Below are positions 37,519 to 45,669 of a stretch of DNA of 64,000 bases, one piece after another. A program made the translations under genes and the position numbers. The notes beneath the pieces are model-generated. The model was not told the DNA's origin. It worked only from the letters and a program-made list of their open reading frames with translations, and made no database searches. Within the stretch, counting starts at the first letter, position 1. Every line of letters begins with the position of its first letter. Source of the stretch: CAZJOD01 sp964547525 (GTDB taxonomy: Bacteria > Bacillota > Clostridia > JAAYHZ01); contig CAZJOD010000001.1 of the NCBI GenBank assembly GCA_964547525.1, positions 17,452 to 81,451 on the forward strand, written 5' to 3'.

Positions 37519-38406
37519 TTACCATTTATCTGAGAATACTTCCGGATAAATCTGCTTTTGTATGTTGTAACCGTCGTTGTATGTTGTGTTTATAATAATT
37601 TTATCTATATTTTTATTATATTTCGAAAAATCGATAGTAGAAGATAATATATCCCGGCCGGATTTTACTATTTCAGTGGCATACTCATAGTGCTTTACAG
37701 CTATTTCATTAATAGCTCTATTACTCTCATCCTCGATGGATCCCATTTCCAGGGTATCTAATTGTTCATCACCGGAAAAAAGTAAAATTTCAGCGTTTTT
37801 TATTTGTAATTCATCCAAGGTACCTGTTGAGTAATGCAATTGAATAGTAAGTCTTCTTTTGCTATTATCCTGCCGATGATCATAATGACCTAAAATTTCA
37901 GTATATGTCTCCGAATATCCGTACACATTTTTTGGTATATATTGTGTATTTGTGCCTTGTTGGATTTCACCACTTACAAAAATCTGATACTCGTAATCTA
38001 ATATCGGGTCAAGTAATAAATCCGCAGTGTAATTTAGTCCTTCATTATGTATTAATTCTTTTTTTGTCCATTGAATACTACCCCTGTGCCTATAAACAAC
38101 ATAAGGTGCCGCATCTTTTTCCAGCTTATTGAAGTTTACTTCACACCCTGTGTTGACTTTACCGTTTTGCATATTGTAACCATACCATTGTACTGTCTTA
38201 GTCAAAGCGTTTTCTGTTTCAATAACGTTTCTAATGCTATAAATACCGGACGACACACCGGATTGTATAGAATAAACCGTTGATTTAACTTCGTTTATCC
38301 TTGCGTTTAAATCATTGTTCAGACGGTTTATTTTATTAAATTGTATAATTTGCATTACCAAAAGTACCGAAATCAATATAACCAATATTTTTTCTTGAAT
38401 TTTCAT
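37519..38406 (-). CDS. Membrane-anchored protein of unknown function
   Basis: The 295-residue protein has one N-terminal helix (ILVILISVLLVMQIIQF, residues 7-23) without a cleavage or lipobox motif, then a coiled-coil stretch (about 24-65) and an outer domain rich in beta-strand-like segments (TVQWYGYNMQNGKV, YQIFVSGEIQQG, RRLTIQLHYSTG). I recognise no domain family. It is a single gene with its own terminator, between the GH106-like and acyl-CoA synthetase genes. Location at the outer face of the membrane is inferred from the signal anchor. Confidence 0.8.
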   Translation of the reverse strand: MKIQEKILVILISVLLVMQIIQFNKINRLNNDLNARINEVKSTVYSIQSGVSSGIYSIRNVIETENALTKTVQWYGYNMQNGKVNTGCEVNFNKLEKDAAPYVVYRHRGSIQWTKKELIHNEGLNYTADLLLDPILDYEYQIFVSGEIQQGTNTQYIPKNVYGYSETYTEILGHYDHRQDNSKRRLTIQLHYSTGTLDELQIKNAEILLFSGDEQLDTLEMGSIEDESNRAINEIAVKHYEYATEIVKSGRDILSSTIDFSKYNKNIDKIIINTTYNDGYNIQKQIYPEVFSDKW

Positions 38407-38517
38407 ATGTAACTCCCTTAATATATAATTCCTTTATTAGGACGAACAACAATAGGTAAAAGTTTCATTGTTATTATTCCGTAATTTTTCCGATTATAAC
38501 AATAATACTGTTGTTAT

Positions 38518-38556
38518 AATTTAAAGGGTCTGTAATCTTGTTACTACAGACCCGAG
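38518..38556 (-). terminator. Terminator hairpin of the acyl-CoA synthetase operon
   Basis: GGGTCTGTA at 38526-38534 pairs perfectly with TACAGACCC at 38545-38553, ten bases after the stop at 38567. The T tract on the minus strand is short (CCTTTAAATT). Confidence 0.65.
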
Positions 38557-38566
38557 ATTTTACCAA

Positions 38567-40231
38567 TCATTTTTCATCATTTCGTCTTATTTGTGCTCTC
38601 TTAATTTTACCGCTAATAGTTTTTGGCAGTTCATCCACAAAGTCGATAATCCGCGGATATTTATAAGGGGCGGTTACCTTTTTAACGTAGTCTTGAATTT
38701 CCTTTTTTAACTCTTCGGAAGGTGCATAATTTTTTGCTAGAATTATTGTAGCCTTAACAACAGTACCTCTTGTTTTATCAGGAGCCCCTGTTACCGCACA
38801 TTCAACAACGGCAGGATGCTCTATAACGGCGCTTTCCACTTCAAAAGGACTGATTCTATAACCTGAAGCTTTTATTACATCGTCATTTCTACCTACGAAC
38901 CAAAAATATCCGTGTTCATCTTTATATACTACATCACCTGTATGGTAGGTGTCGTCATACCAAACCCTTTCGGTTGCTTCCCTGTCTTTATGGTAACCGA
39001 GAAATAGACCTGCAGGTTTATTTGAGTTTGCATTCCGAATTACAAGTTCACCTTCAACACCCTCGGCGCAAGGATTACCGTCTTCATCGACAATATCAAT
39101 ATTATATGCCGGATTCGGTTTGCCCATTGATCCCGGTAAAACATCAAACCACTCAAAATTAGCAACCAAAACCGAAGTCTCCGTTTGACCGAAACCGTTG
39201 AGTATAGGTACTCCGGTTTTTTCTAAAAATTTATTAAAAACATCGGGGTTAAGTGGTTCACCGGCTGTTGAACAATGCACCAAAGACGAAAGATCATAAT
39301 GATCCAAGTTTTGCTGCAACATAAATCTGTATATAGTCGGTGGAGCGCAAAACGTTTCAAGCTTGTAGCGTTGTATTTTATCCAAGAGGTTACACGGGTC
39401 GAATCTATCCATATCATACATAAACATGACCACTCCGCATATCCATTGTCCGTATATTTTACCCCAAGCGAATTTTGCCCAGCCGGAGTCTGCTACTGTA
39501 AGATGCCTACCTCCGTCAACAACCCTCTGCCAATACTTTGCATTTATTATATGTCCTAAAGGATACGTGAAGTCATGCATTGTCATCTTAGGCATACCGG
39601 TAGTTCCCGAAGTAAAATATATAAGCATTAAATCATTATTGATCATATCTTCTTTACCGGTAGGTCTTGTCCAATTTTCCAATGCAGTTTCTAAACAGTC
39701 TTCGTAACTTATCCATCCTTGTCTACACCCACCTACCAGCATCAGTTTTTCTATTGTCGGAGATCCTTTTAGTGCATTTTCTACGTGATTTATTATATCT
39801 GCATGATTATACGCAATAATCATTTTTATCTCGGCGGCATTGTTTCTATATATAATGTCTTTTTCGGTAAGTTGATCTGTAGAAGGTATATATATGGCAC
39901 CAATTTTTGATAAACCCAAGACCAGATAATAAAATTCATACCTGCGTCTTAGAATCAACATTACCTTATCACCTTTTTTTATACCTAAACTCTTAAGCAT
40001 ATTGGCCGCTTTATCCGATTGTTTTTTAATTTCACCAAATGTTATAAACTTTTCGTCTCCACTATCATTACACCAAATTAAAGCCGGTCTATCAGGTTCA
40101 ATTTTTGCATACTCATCCATAACATCATATGCAAAATTGAAATGTTCAGGAACTTTTATTTTTAAATTATTACAAAAATCCTCGTAGGATTCAAAATTTG
40201 TTTTTTCAAGAAATTTATATGCCAGATTCAA
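38567..40231 (-). CDS. AMP-forming acyl-CoA synthetase
   Basis: The 554-residue adenylate-forming enzyme activates a carboxylic acid with ATP and joins it to CoA. Motifs are YFTSGTTGMPKM (residues 205-216, phosphate loop), NGFGQTETS, YHTGDVVYKDEHGYFWFVGR (hinge) and ISGKIKR near the end with the catalytic Lys. It starts with TTG at 40231, supported by AAGGAG eight bases upstream; no ATG fits. The XRE-cupin regulator stops 12 bases before, so they share an operon. The acid may be medium-chain or aromatic; this regulator-ligase pairing is common in clostridia, and the cupin may sense the substrate. Confidence 0.94.
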   Translation of the reverse strand: MNLAYKFLEKTNFESYEDFCNNLKIKVPEHFNFAYDVMDEYAKIEPDRPALIWCNDSGDEKFITFGEIKKQSDKAANMLKSLGIKKGDKVMLILRRRYEFYYLVLGLSKIGAIYIPSTDQLTEKDIIYRNNAAEIKMIIAYNHADIINHVENALKGSPTIEKLMLVGGCRQGWISYEDCLETALENWTRPTGKEDMINNDLMLIYFTSGTTGMPKMTMHDFTYPLGHIINAKYWQRVVDGGRHLTVADSGWAKFAWGKIYGQWICGVVMFMYDMDRFDPCNLLDKIQRYKLETFCAPPTIYRFMLQQNLDHYDLSSLVHCSTAGEPLNPDVFNKFLEKTGVPILNGFGQTETSVLVANFEWFDVLPGSMGKPNPAYNIDIVDEDGNPCAEGVEGELVIRNANSNKPAGLFLGYHKDREATERVWYDDTYHTGDVVYKDEHGYFWFVGRNDDVIKASGYRISPFEVESAVIEHPAVVECAVTGAPDKTRGTVVKATIILAKNYAPSEELKKEIQDYVKKVTAPYKYPRIIDFVDELPKTISGKIKRAQIRRNDEK

Positions 40232-40243
40232 TTTAAATTCTCC

Positions 40244-40792
40244 TTATAATAAAATTACTGTTATGAATTTTGCCACTTTTCCTTCATCAACCAACATTTT
40301 ATGAGGAATCATGGAATTAAAATATAATGAATCACCGGGTTTGAGAAGGTATTCGTTTTTACCGACTACAACCTTCATTTTCCCTTCTAAACAATAATTA
40401 AATTCCTGCCCTTTATGGGAAACTAAATCCGGTGAGTTATCAGCATCAAGCGTCACAAGCAAAGGTTCGATTTTCCTGTTTGCATACTTATAGGCAAGAC
40501 TTTGAAAGTCGTATTGGTCATATCTTTCAACTTTGAGCCCTTCTCCTTGTTTTACATGGCATACATCATGCAGCTTAGGAGATACTCCTGTGAGAATCTC
40601 AGTCATGTCAACATGATAAAAATCGGACAATTCGTATAAAATACTTACAGGTATATCATCTTCACCGTTTTCATACTTTATATATTCATCCACATCCAAA
40701 TAAACAGACTTTGCAACTTCCTGTTCCGAAATACCCAAAATCATTCTTAAACCTTTTATTCTAGCTGCAATGTCCTTCACCTTTTCATTCAT
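40244..40792 (-). CDS. XRE-type HTH regulator with cupin sensor domain
   Basis: The protein has 182 residues from ATG 40792 (AAAGGG upstream). The N-terminal XRE helix-turn-helix (IKGLRMILGISEQEVAKSVY) is followed by a linker and a cupin_2 barrel (about 105-182) with FNYCLEGKMKVVVG and PGDSLYFNSMIPHKML. The cupin barrel senses a small molecule. First gene of the two-gene operon with the acyl-CoA synthetase, which it probably controls. A MITE copy lies upstream of its promoter region. Confidence 0.92.
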   Translation of the reverse strand: MNEKVKDIAARIKGLRMILGISEQEVAKSVYLDVDEYIKYENGEDDIPVSILYELSDFYHVDMTEILTGVSPKLHDVCHVKQGEGLKVERYDQYDFQSLAYKYANRKIEPLLVTLDADNSPDLVSHKGQEFNYCLEGKMKVVVGKNEYLLKPGDSLYFNSMIPHKMLVDEGKVAKFITVILL

Positions 40793-40883
40793 AAAATTCA
40801 ACCCTTTCATGTGGCATTTATAAATTATCAATATTTATATAAGTAATTTAAGTCATTATAAACTTTTATGTTTAATTTTTTTA

Positions 40884-41027
40884 ATATATGCCTGATAATT
40901 TATTGCAATAACAAGCAATATTGAACGGAATTTTAAAATCAATTTGGGTAAAGGTATTTTAAAATTACAAAGCGGTATCGGTACACTCCGGTTCAAAATA
41001 AATCGATTATTGCAGTGAAATCATTAT
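40884..41027. repeat. MITE-like element copy F
   Basis: The right end GATTATTGCAGTGAAATCAT and the internal words TTGAACGGAA, AATTTGGGTAAAGGTATTTT and AAGCGGTATCGGTACACTCC match copies B and C. The left terminal repeat is eroded. Confidence 0.7.
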
Positions 41028-41347
41028 TTATTATATCAAATTTACGTTAAGTATAACAACTAAAAGTGCCTTAAAAGAAAAACAGGTAATCATATTTAGA
41101 TTCTTAAAATCAAGATTGCCTGTCTTTATTAATATTTTCTTTTCTTTTTTACCGTACAATATCATATTATGAACCATTACTGTAAATCTTGGGCTAACAA
41201 CTTGGGAGGTAAAGCAACAGGGGAAAACCTATTTTAATTTTTTATATCGGTTCTCCCCTACCATAAGTTTATAATCGAAAAATACATTCAAGTTAATTTT
41301 CACACCCGATAATATTATTGTCGAAATAAACATTGCTTAGGTAAAAT
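41028..41347. other. 320-bp non-coding stretch with two hairpins
   Basis: On the minus strand AGGGGAGAACC (41259-41249) pairs with GGTTTTCCCCT (41229-41219). Further on, ACAGGCAATC and GATTACCTGT (41123-41082) form a hairpin followed by TTTTCTTTT, a good terminator. No open frame with a ribosome site lies between. It could be the leftover 3' end of a lost gene or a structured RNA behind the sugar isomerase gene. Confidence 0.45.
41072..41126 (-). terminator. Intrinsic terminator in the isomerase downstream region
   Basis: The 10-bp stem has one mismatch (ACAGGCAATC/GATTACCTGT) and a T-rich tail on the minus strand. It lies about 220 bases after the isomerase stop. Confidence 0.6.
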
Positions 41348-42184
41348 TTACTTGAACAGCTCAATAACCTTTTTCATATAAGCGACGCTTTCGGGAACTC
41401 CTATACTTTCATCTTCTACCCCTTCATACTCCAGTGCAACATAACCGTTATACCCTACAGCCTTAAGTTCAGCCAAGCATGCTGCATGGTCCACATCACC
41501 TTTGCCTACTGTGCACGCTTTAGTGCCCCATCCCCACGGGTTATTCGAATCCGGTACTTTCTTAAAATCCTTAAAATGAACATATGCACAAAAGTCGCGA
41601 GCTATCTTTGTTCCTTGTACACCTTCTTGACCTCCGGCCATGTAGTTGCCCACATCGATTGTAGCACGGACATAATCAGAACCTACCGCTTTTAACATTT
41701 CCACTTGCTCTTGTCCTGTACATGGAAGCCCGCCATGATTTTCCAGGGCAAGTATAAGACCAAGTTTCTCCGCTTCGGTTGATAGTCTGCATAGAGCATC
41801 GATTACTCTTTTAAATGCATCGGTTTTTGTTTGTTCATCAGCTTCAAGTCTTTTTAAGCCACCACCGAAAATCCTTGATACAGGTGCTCCTACATCGGAA
41901 GCCACCTCCATCCATCCGACAGTTTTTTTGATCTCGTCTTCGAATTTGGCCGGATCGCTAATATTAAAGTTTGTCGATAGCGAAAGGCCTGACAGTTTTA
42001 AACCGCTACGATACAAAGCGTCTTTGACTCTTTTAGCGGCATCGTTTACGTCACCTAAAAATCTTACATGAAAGTCAAGCGCATCTACATCAAGTGCCCG
42101 AACTTCATCACATAATCGGTCTAAATTCCAACCTTCGGCAGCCCAGCGTCTATGAAAGCTATAATGACAAATCGATATTTTCAC
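41348..42184 (-). CDS. Sugar phosphate isomerase/epimerase (xylose isomerase-like TIM barrel)
   Basis: The protein has 278 residues from GTG 42184, chosen because GGAGGG lies seven bases before it; the ATG at 42229 has no ribosome site. It is an AP endonuclease-2 type TIM barrel with ICHYSFHRRW at the start, LGLILALENHGG (metal-binding Glu), VRATIDVGNYMAGG, YVHFKDF (His) and YVALEYEGVED near the end. These residues form the divalent metal site used for sugar or inositol isomerisation. Single gene. The substrate is unknown, but the many Gfo/Idh/MocA oxidoreductases nearby suggest a cyclitol or keto-sugar pathway. Confidence 0.9.
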   Translation of the reverse strand: MKISICHYSFHRRWAAEGWNLDRLCDEVRALDVDALDFHVRFLGDVNDAAKRVKDALYRSGLKLSGLSLSTNFNISDPAKFEDEIKKTVGWMEVASDVGAPVSRIFGGGLKRLEADEQTKTDAFKRVIDALCRLSTEAEKLGLILALENHGGLPCTGQEQVEMLKAVGSDYVRATIDVGNYMAGGQEGVQGTKIARDFCAYVHFKDFKKVPDSNNPWGWGTKACTVGKGDVDHAACLAELKAVGYNGYVALEYEGVEDESIGVPESVAYMKKVIELFK

Positions 42185-42354
42185 CTTCTTACCCTCCTCG
42201 ATTATGATATATATACTTTCATTATACATGATTTTGTGAAAAAAATATTTTTATATCGGATATAAAGGGTTATCTAAAAAAATCTTTCATGATACACATT
42301 AACTAAAAAGAAGTGACTACTTAACTCTTAACGTTGAATATAATAAATTAAATA

Positions 42355-42462
42355 CTGATTTCACTGTAATAACTCACTTACTGTAAACCTGAGTGTACCG
42401 ATACTACTTTACCATTAAAATAACTTTCACCTAAAAAGAGGTTTTTGCAGTAGAATTAATGC
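42355..42462. repeat. MITE-like element copy E, overlapping the ligase gene end
   Basis: Read on the minus strand it starts ATTCTACTGCAAAAACC and ends TTATTACAGTGAAATCAG, with GGTATCGGTACACTC-like and ACAGTAAGTGAG words inside. The start of the element encodes STAKTSF and the stop codon of the D-Ala-D-Ala ligase gene. Confidence 0.8.
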
Positions 42463-43483
42463 TGGAATTAACGATTTTACAACATAATTGATCATAGGAA
42501 ATATCAACAGCCGCCGCTTCTTGCGGTAGTAAACTTGTAGGCGTCATTCCGGGTAATGTATTTGCTTCCAAACAGTAAAACTCCTCATCCTTATCCATTA
42601 TAAAGTCAATCCGTGAGTAGCTACCCAATCGTAAAGCCGTATGTACTTCCAAAGCAATTTTTTGTACCTTCAGAGTTAAGCTTTCAGGTAAGTTTGCCGG
42701 ACAAATCTCTTCTGTCAATCCCGATTGGTACTTATTTTTGTAATCATAGAATCCTTCTTTCGGTATTATTTCAATAACAGGTAACGGTTTCTCGTTTAAT
42801 ATACCAATAGAAAATTCTCTACCGGAAATCATTTTTTCTATCATGATACACGAATCAACATCCTTTGCCATATCTACAGCCTTATTCAGGTCTTTCCGAT
42901 CTTTTACCACTGATACACCTATGCTTGAACCTGCACTGCAAGGCTTTATGACACAGGGTAGACCGATAAGATCAATTATTTTTTCTTCTGAAACCGAATT
43001 ATCAAATATCATCCAATCGGGTGTGGGTAGTGCCGATTGACGTAATATTTTTTTTGTCAGATCCTTATCCATTGCCAAAAGACTCCCTACATAGCCCGTT
43101 CCTGTATATTTTACTCCCATTACATCGAAAATCGCCTGGATTTGTCCGTTTTCTCCCATCCCACCATGCAAAGCTATAAAAACTACATCAGCCGCTTTGC
43201 ATATCTCCAATATATTTCTACCTATAAGAGAATTCCTATGAATGTATCGTTTTTTTATTTCATTTAAATCAGGCTTGTTTTCGGGTATTTTATAGGTATT
43301 TTCAGTTACTTGATTTAAAAATAAACGATCAAAATCATTACCTTCAATCAAAATGTCTTCATATACATCTATCAGTAATACACGATGCCCGGCTTTTCTT
43401 AATGCATTGGAAATAAGACATCCCGATGATAAAGAGACATCTCTTTCCGGACTTAAACCCCCTGCTAACACAACAATCTTCAT
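42431..43483 (-). CDS. ddl: D-alanine--D-alanine ligase
   Basis: The 350-residue ATP-grasp enzyme makes the D-Ala-D-Ala dipeptide of peptidoglycan. Motifs are GGLSPERDVSLSSG (N-terminal substrate loop), ALHGGMGENGQIQA, CVIKPCSAGSSIGVSVV (ATP-grasp loop), FIMDKDEEFYCLEANTLPGM (metal-binding Glu and Asn) and TPTSLLPQEA. ATG 43483 has GGAGGT four bases before it. The last residues (STAKTSF) and the stop come from a MITE copy; normal family members end close to the preceding YDQLCCKIV. The change is beyond the catalytic core, so activity is probably kept. A divergent AraC gene lies upstream. Confidence 0.95.
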   Translation of the reverse strand: MKIVVLAGGLSPERDVSLSSGCLISNALRKAGHRVLLIDVYEDILIEGNDFDRLFLNQVTENTYKIPENKPDLNEIKKRYIHRNSLIGRNILEICKAADVVFIALHGGMGENGQIQAIFDVMGVKYTGTGYVGSLLAMDKDLTKKILRQSALPTPDWMIFDNSVSEEKIIDLIGLPCVIKPCSAGSSIGVSVVKDRKDLNKAVDMAKDVDSCIMIEKMISGREFSIGILNEKPLPVIEIIPKEGFYDYKNKYQSGLTEEICPANLPESLTLKVQKIALEVHTALRLGSYSRIDFIMDKDEEFYCLEANTLPGMTPTSLLPQEAAAVDISYDQLCCKIVNSSINSTAKTSF

Positions 43484-43625
43484 AAAGACCTCCATTGTTA
43501 AAACATATTACTTTTGAATACTATGCATATTCAGTAGGATTAGTTGACAAGTGAAAAAATAAAACATCCATACCAAATAAAAATTTTTCTTTTCTATATT
43601 ATATTTAAATAAATAGCAATACAAC

Positions 43626-43659
43626 TTGCCAAAAGTGCTTGATATATTGCTAAAAGTGC
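43626..43659 (+). promoter_or_regulatory. Direct-repeat operator in the AraC-type gene's promoter
   Basis: TTGCCAAAAGTGC (43626-43638) and TTGCTAAAAGTGC (43647-43659) match at 12 of 13 positions and are spaced 21 bases, two helical turns. This is typical of AraC-family half-sites. One copy abuts the -35 box and the other lies in the spacer, which suggests autorepression. Confidence 0.65.
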
Positions 43660-43667
43660 AATATAAT
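43639..43667 (+). promoter_or_regulatory. Sigma-A promoter of the AraC-type regulator
   Basis: TTGATA (43639-43644), a 17-base spacer and a perfect TATAAT (43662-43667) lie about 32 bases before the ATG. Confidence 0.8.
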
Positions 43668-43698
43668 TTAGATAAACATCAAGAAAAGGTTTTATACC

Positions 43699-44565
43699 AT
43701 GTCATATAAAGATCAATATGGTAAAAGGGGATATTTAAACGAAGACTTTCTTTTCTTTTATTTGAAAGACAGTAAAGGAGAACAATTTGAATATCACTAC
43801 CACGAATTTTATAAAATCATAATATTTATATCAGGCAAGGTGACATATCTAATTGAAGGAAAAGCATATATACTCAAACCTTGGGATATCCTTTTAATTA
43901 CGGATAAAGACATACACAAAGCGCTAATAGAAACAAATGAACCTTATGAAAGATATATAATTTGGTTAAATCCGAAATTCCTTGAAAAAAACAGTTGCTC
44001 TAATAATAATTTATTGACCTGCTTTGAACATCATTTTAATTACAAAGAAAATCTGCTTAGCCTTTCCCCTGATGATAAGGTTACAATTAAAAATAATTTG
44101 CTACAACTGGAGAATTGCTGCAAGAATCAATTGTTCGGTACCTCAATTGAAAAAAACCTTTTATTTTTACTGTTTATAATTAATTTAAACAGAATATTTA
44201 TATATACCGATCGTTCATTTTGTGCATTAAAAATACAATTTGACGAAACCGTCAACAAGATCATCAATTATATCAACACAAATATTAATTGTAATCTTAC
44301 AATAGAAGAACTGTCTAAAAAATTTTATATTAGTAAGTATACATTAATGCATAAATTTAAAAAACAAACCGGTTTTACAGTACATCAATTTATACTTCAA
44401 AAAAGGCTTATAGCTGCAAGTAATCTTATCAAGACCGGTGGATCTTTGTCAGAAATAAGTTATGAATGTGGATTTACCGATTATTCCGGTTTTGTAAGAG
44501 CATTTAAAAGGTTTTACGGCCTTTCGCCAAAGCAATTACAAAATAAACAGTCCGCTTCAAAATAG
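43699..44565 (+). CDS. AraC-family transcriptional regulator with cupin sensor
   Basis: The 288-residue protein has an N-terminal cupin-type ligand domain (about 20-110; EYHYHEFYKIIIFISGKVTY, then PWDILLITDKDIHK) that binds a small effector, often a sugar. The C-terminal double helix-turn-helix reads LTIEELSKKFYISKYTLMHK and later EISYECGFTDYSGFVRAFKR, with the final GLSPKQL. AAAAGG lies nine bases before the ATG. Its promoter has a pair of direct repeats spaced by 21 bases, the expected own binding site. It is divergent from ddl; other targets are not visible. Confidence 0.95.
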   Translation: MSYKDQYGKRGYLNEDFLFFYLKDSKGEQFEYHYHEFYKIIIFISGKVTYLIEGKAYILKPWDILLITDKDIHKALIETNEPYERYIIWLNPKFLEKNSCSNNNLLTCFEHHFNYKENLLSLSPDDKVTIKNNLLQLENCCKNQLFGTSIEKNLLFLLFIINLNRIFIYTDRSFCALKIQFDETVNKIINYINTNINCNLTIEELSKKFYISKYTLMHKFKKQTGFTVHQFILQKRLIAASNLIKTGGSLSEISYECGFTDYSGFVRAFKRFYGLSPKQLQNKQSASK

Positions 44566-44774
44566 AACTTTATTATTTTATTACATATGACCCATTTAAA
44601 ATAAAATTTTTGTAAGTAAAATCATAAATCCCTTTTAGATAAATGATTGTAAAGAAATATTTTAATCTTTTTACGATATATACACTTTTTTAGAAAGCAA
44701 TTCAATCTTTATTATTTTTCTAAATGGCACATAATAAATTTAAATTGATCGTTTTGTAATATGAGAGGTATTTT

Positions 44775-45467
44775 ATGGAATGTAGGAAATATAAACTAAT
44801 AACTTTATCAATATTTATGATAATAACAACAACATCTTGTAGAAATAATGAAGAAAATACAAATGAAAACCAAATAAAATTTAATATGGATACTATAAAT
44901 GAAGATATTCAAACTGAAGTAACGGATAACATTTTCCCTGTAGACCCCATTATATTGGAAAATCGTATTGAACCGGTAATTCAAAAAATTGAAATCGGCA
45001 GCTTTACAACACCACTTATAAATAGAACTAAAAATAGAGTAACCAATATAAAAATAGCATCTGATAAAATAGATAAACATATCATTCTACCCGGACAAGA
45101 ATTTTCTTTTAATGGGGTAGTTGGTAAGGCTACTAAGGATAAAGGCTATAAAGCGGCGCCAATATTTATATCAACTCGGGAAGGTACAAAGAGTGTATAT
45201 GACACGGGAGGTGGAATATGCCAATTATCCAGTACTCTTTATAACGCTGCAAAAAAAGCCGGTTTGAAAATAACCGAAAGAAATAGTCATACAAAAAAAG
45301 TGCCTTATATTGAAAAGGGTGCCGATGCTACAATAGCCTACGGTAGTGCCGATCTTAAGTTTATAAATTCAATTATACACCCCGTCGAATTAAGAGTTTA
45401 TTTAAAAGATAAGGAACTTACTGTAAAAGTATATTCAATTGAAGGCTATGAGGAATATATAGGATAA
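44775..45467 (+). CDS. VanW-family lipoprotein
   Basis: The 230-residue protein has a lipoprotein-type signal (hydrophobic run LITLSIFMIITTT, then a weak lipobox ending TTSC with Cys22). The VanW core (about 70-215) shows LPGQEFSFNGVVGKATKDKGY, YDTGGGICQLSSTLYNAAKK and ERNSHTKKVPYI, all typical. VanW is found near vancomycin-resistance genes and in germination and cell-wall proteins, but its reaction is unsettled. Acts outside the membrane. GAGAGG precedes the ATG. A terminator follows at 45516. Confidence 0.93.
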   Translation: MECRKYKLITLSIFMIITTTSCRNNEENTNENQIKFNMDTINEDIQTEVTDNIFPVDPIILENRIEPVIQKIEIGSFTTPLINRTKNRVTNIKIASDKIDKHIILPGQEFSFNGVVGKATKDKGYKAAPIFISTREGTKSVYDTGGGICQLSSTLYNAAKKAGLKITERNSHTKKVPYIEKGADATIAYGSADLKFINSIIHPVELRVYLKDKELTVKVYSIEGYEEYIG

Positions 45468-45515
45468 AAAATTGTAGCAAAAATAACCATAAATAAAAGA
45501 TATACAAATAAATAT

Positions 45516-45548
45516 AGGCAAGGAATTGATACCTTGCCTTATTTATTA
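45516..45548 (+). terminator. Intrinsic terminator of the VanW gene
   Basis: AGGCAAGG and CCTTGCCT pair around an eight-base loop, followed by TATTTATT. Confidence 0.82.
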
Positions 45549-45590
45549 AATAGGCTACATTTTTAATACTCGATTTTTAAAATGTACGCC

Positions 45591-45619
45591 GACCCGGGGA
45601 CTCGATACGGCCGCGGGTC
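45591..45619. repeat. GC-rich inverted repeat in AT-rich surroundings
   Basis: GACCCG (45591-45596) pairs with CGGGTC (45614-45619) around GGGACTCGATACGGCCG. Its base composition differs sharply from its neighbours. It lies 50 bases after the glycyl radical enzyme stop and could be part of that gene's terminator, but it has no T tract. Confidence 0.4.
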
Positions 45620-45669
45620 TCATTTATTTGAAAAAATCCTTTTTAAATCTTCTTATTTTACTTAAGTGT

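Noticed and set aside
45585..45625. Possible tRNA fragment (CGAGTC with GC-rich flanks)
   Set aside because: The flanks do not form a T-arm stem and there is no acceptor or anticodon arm; treated as an inverted repeat only.
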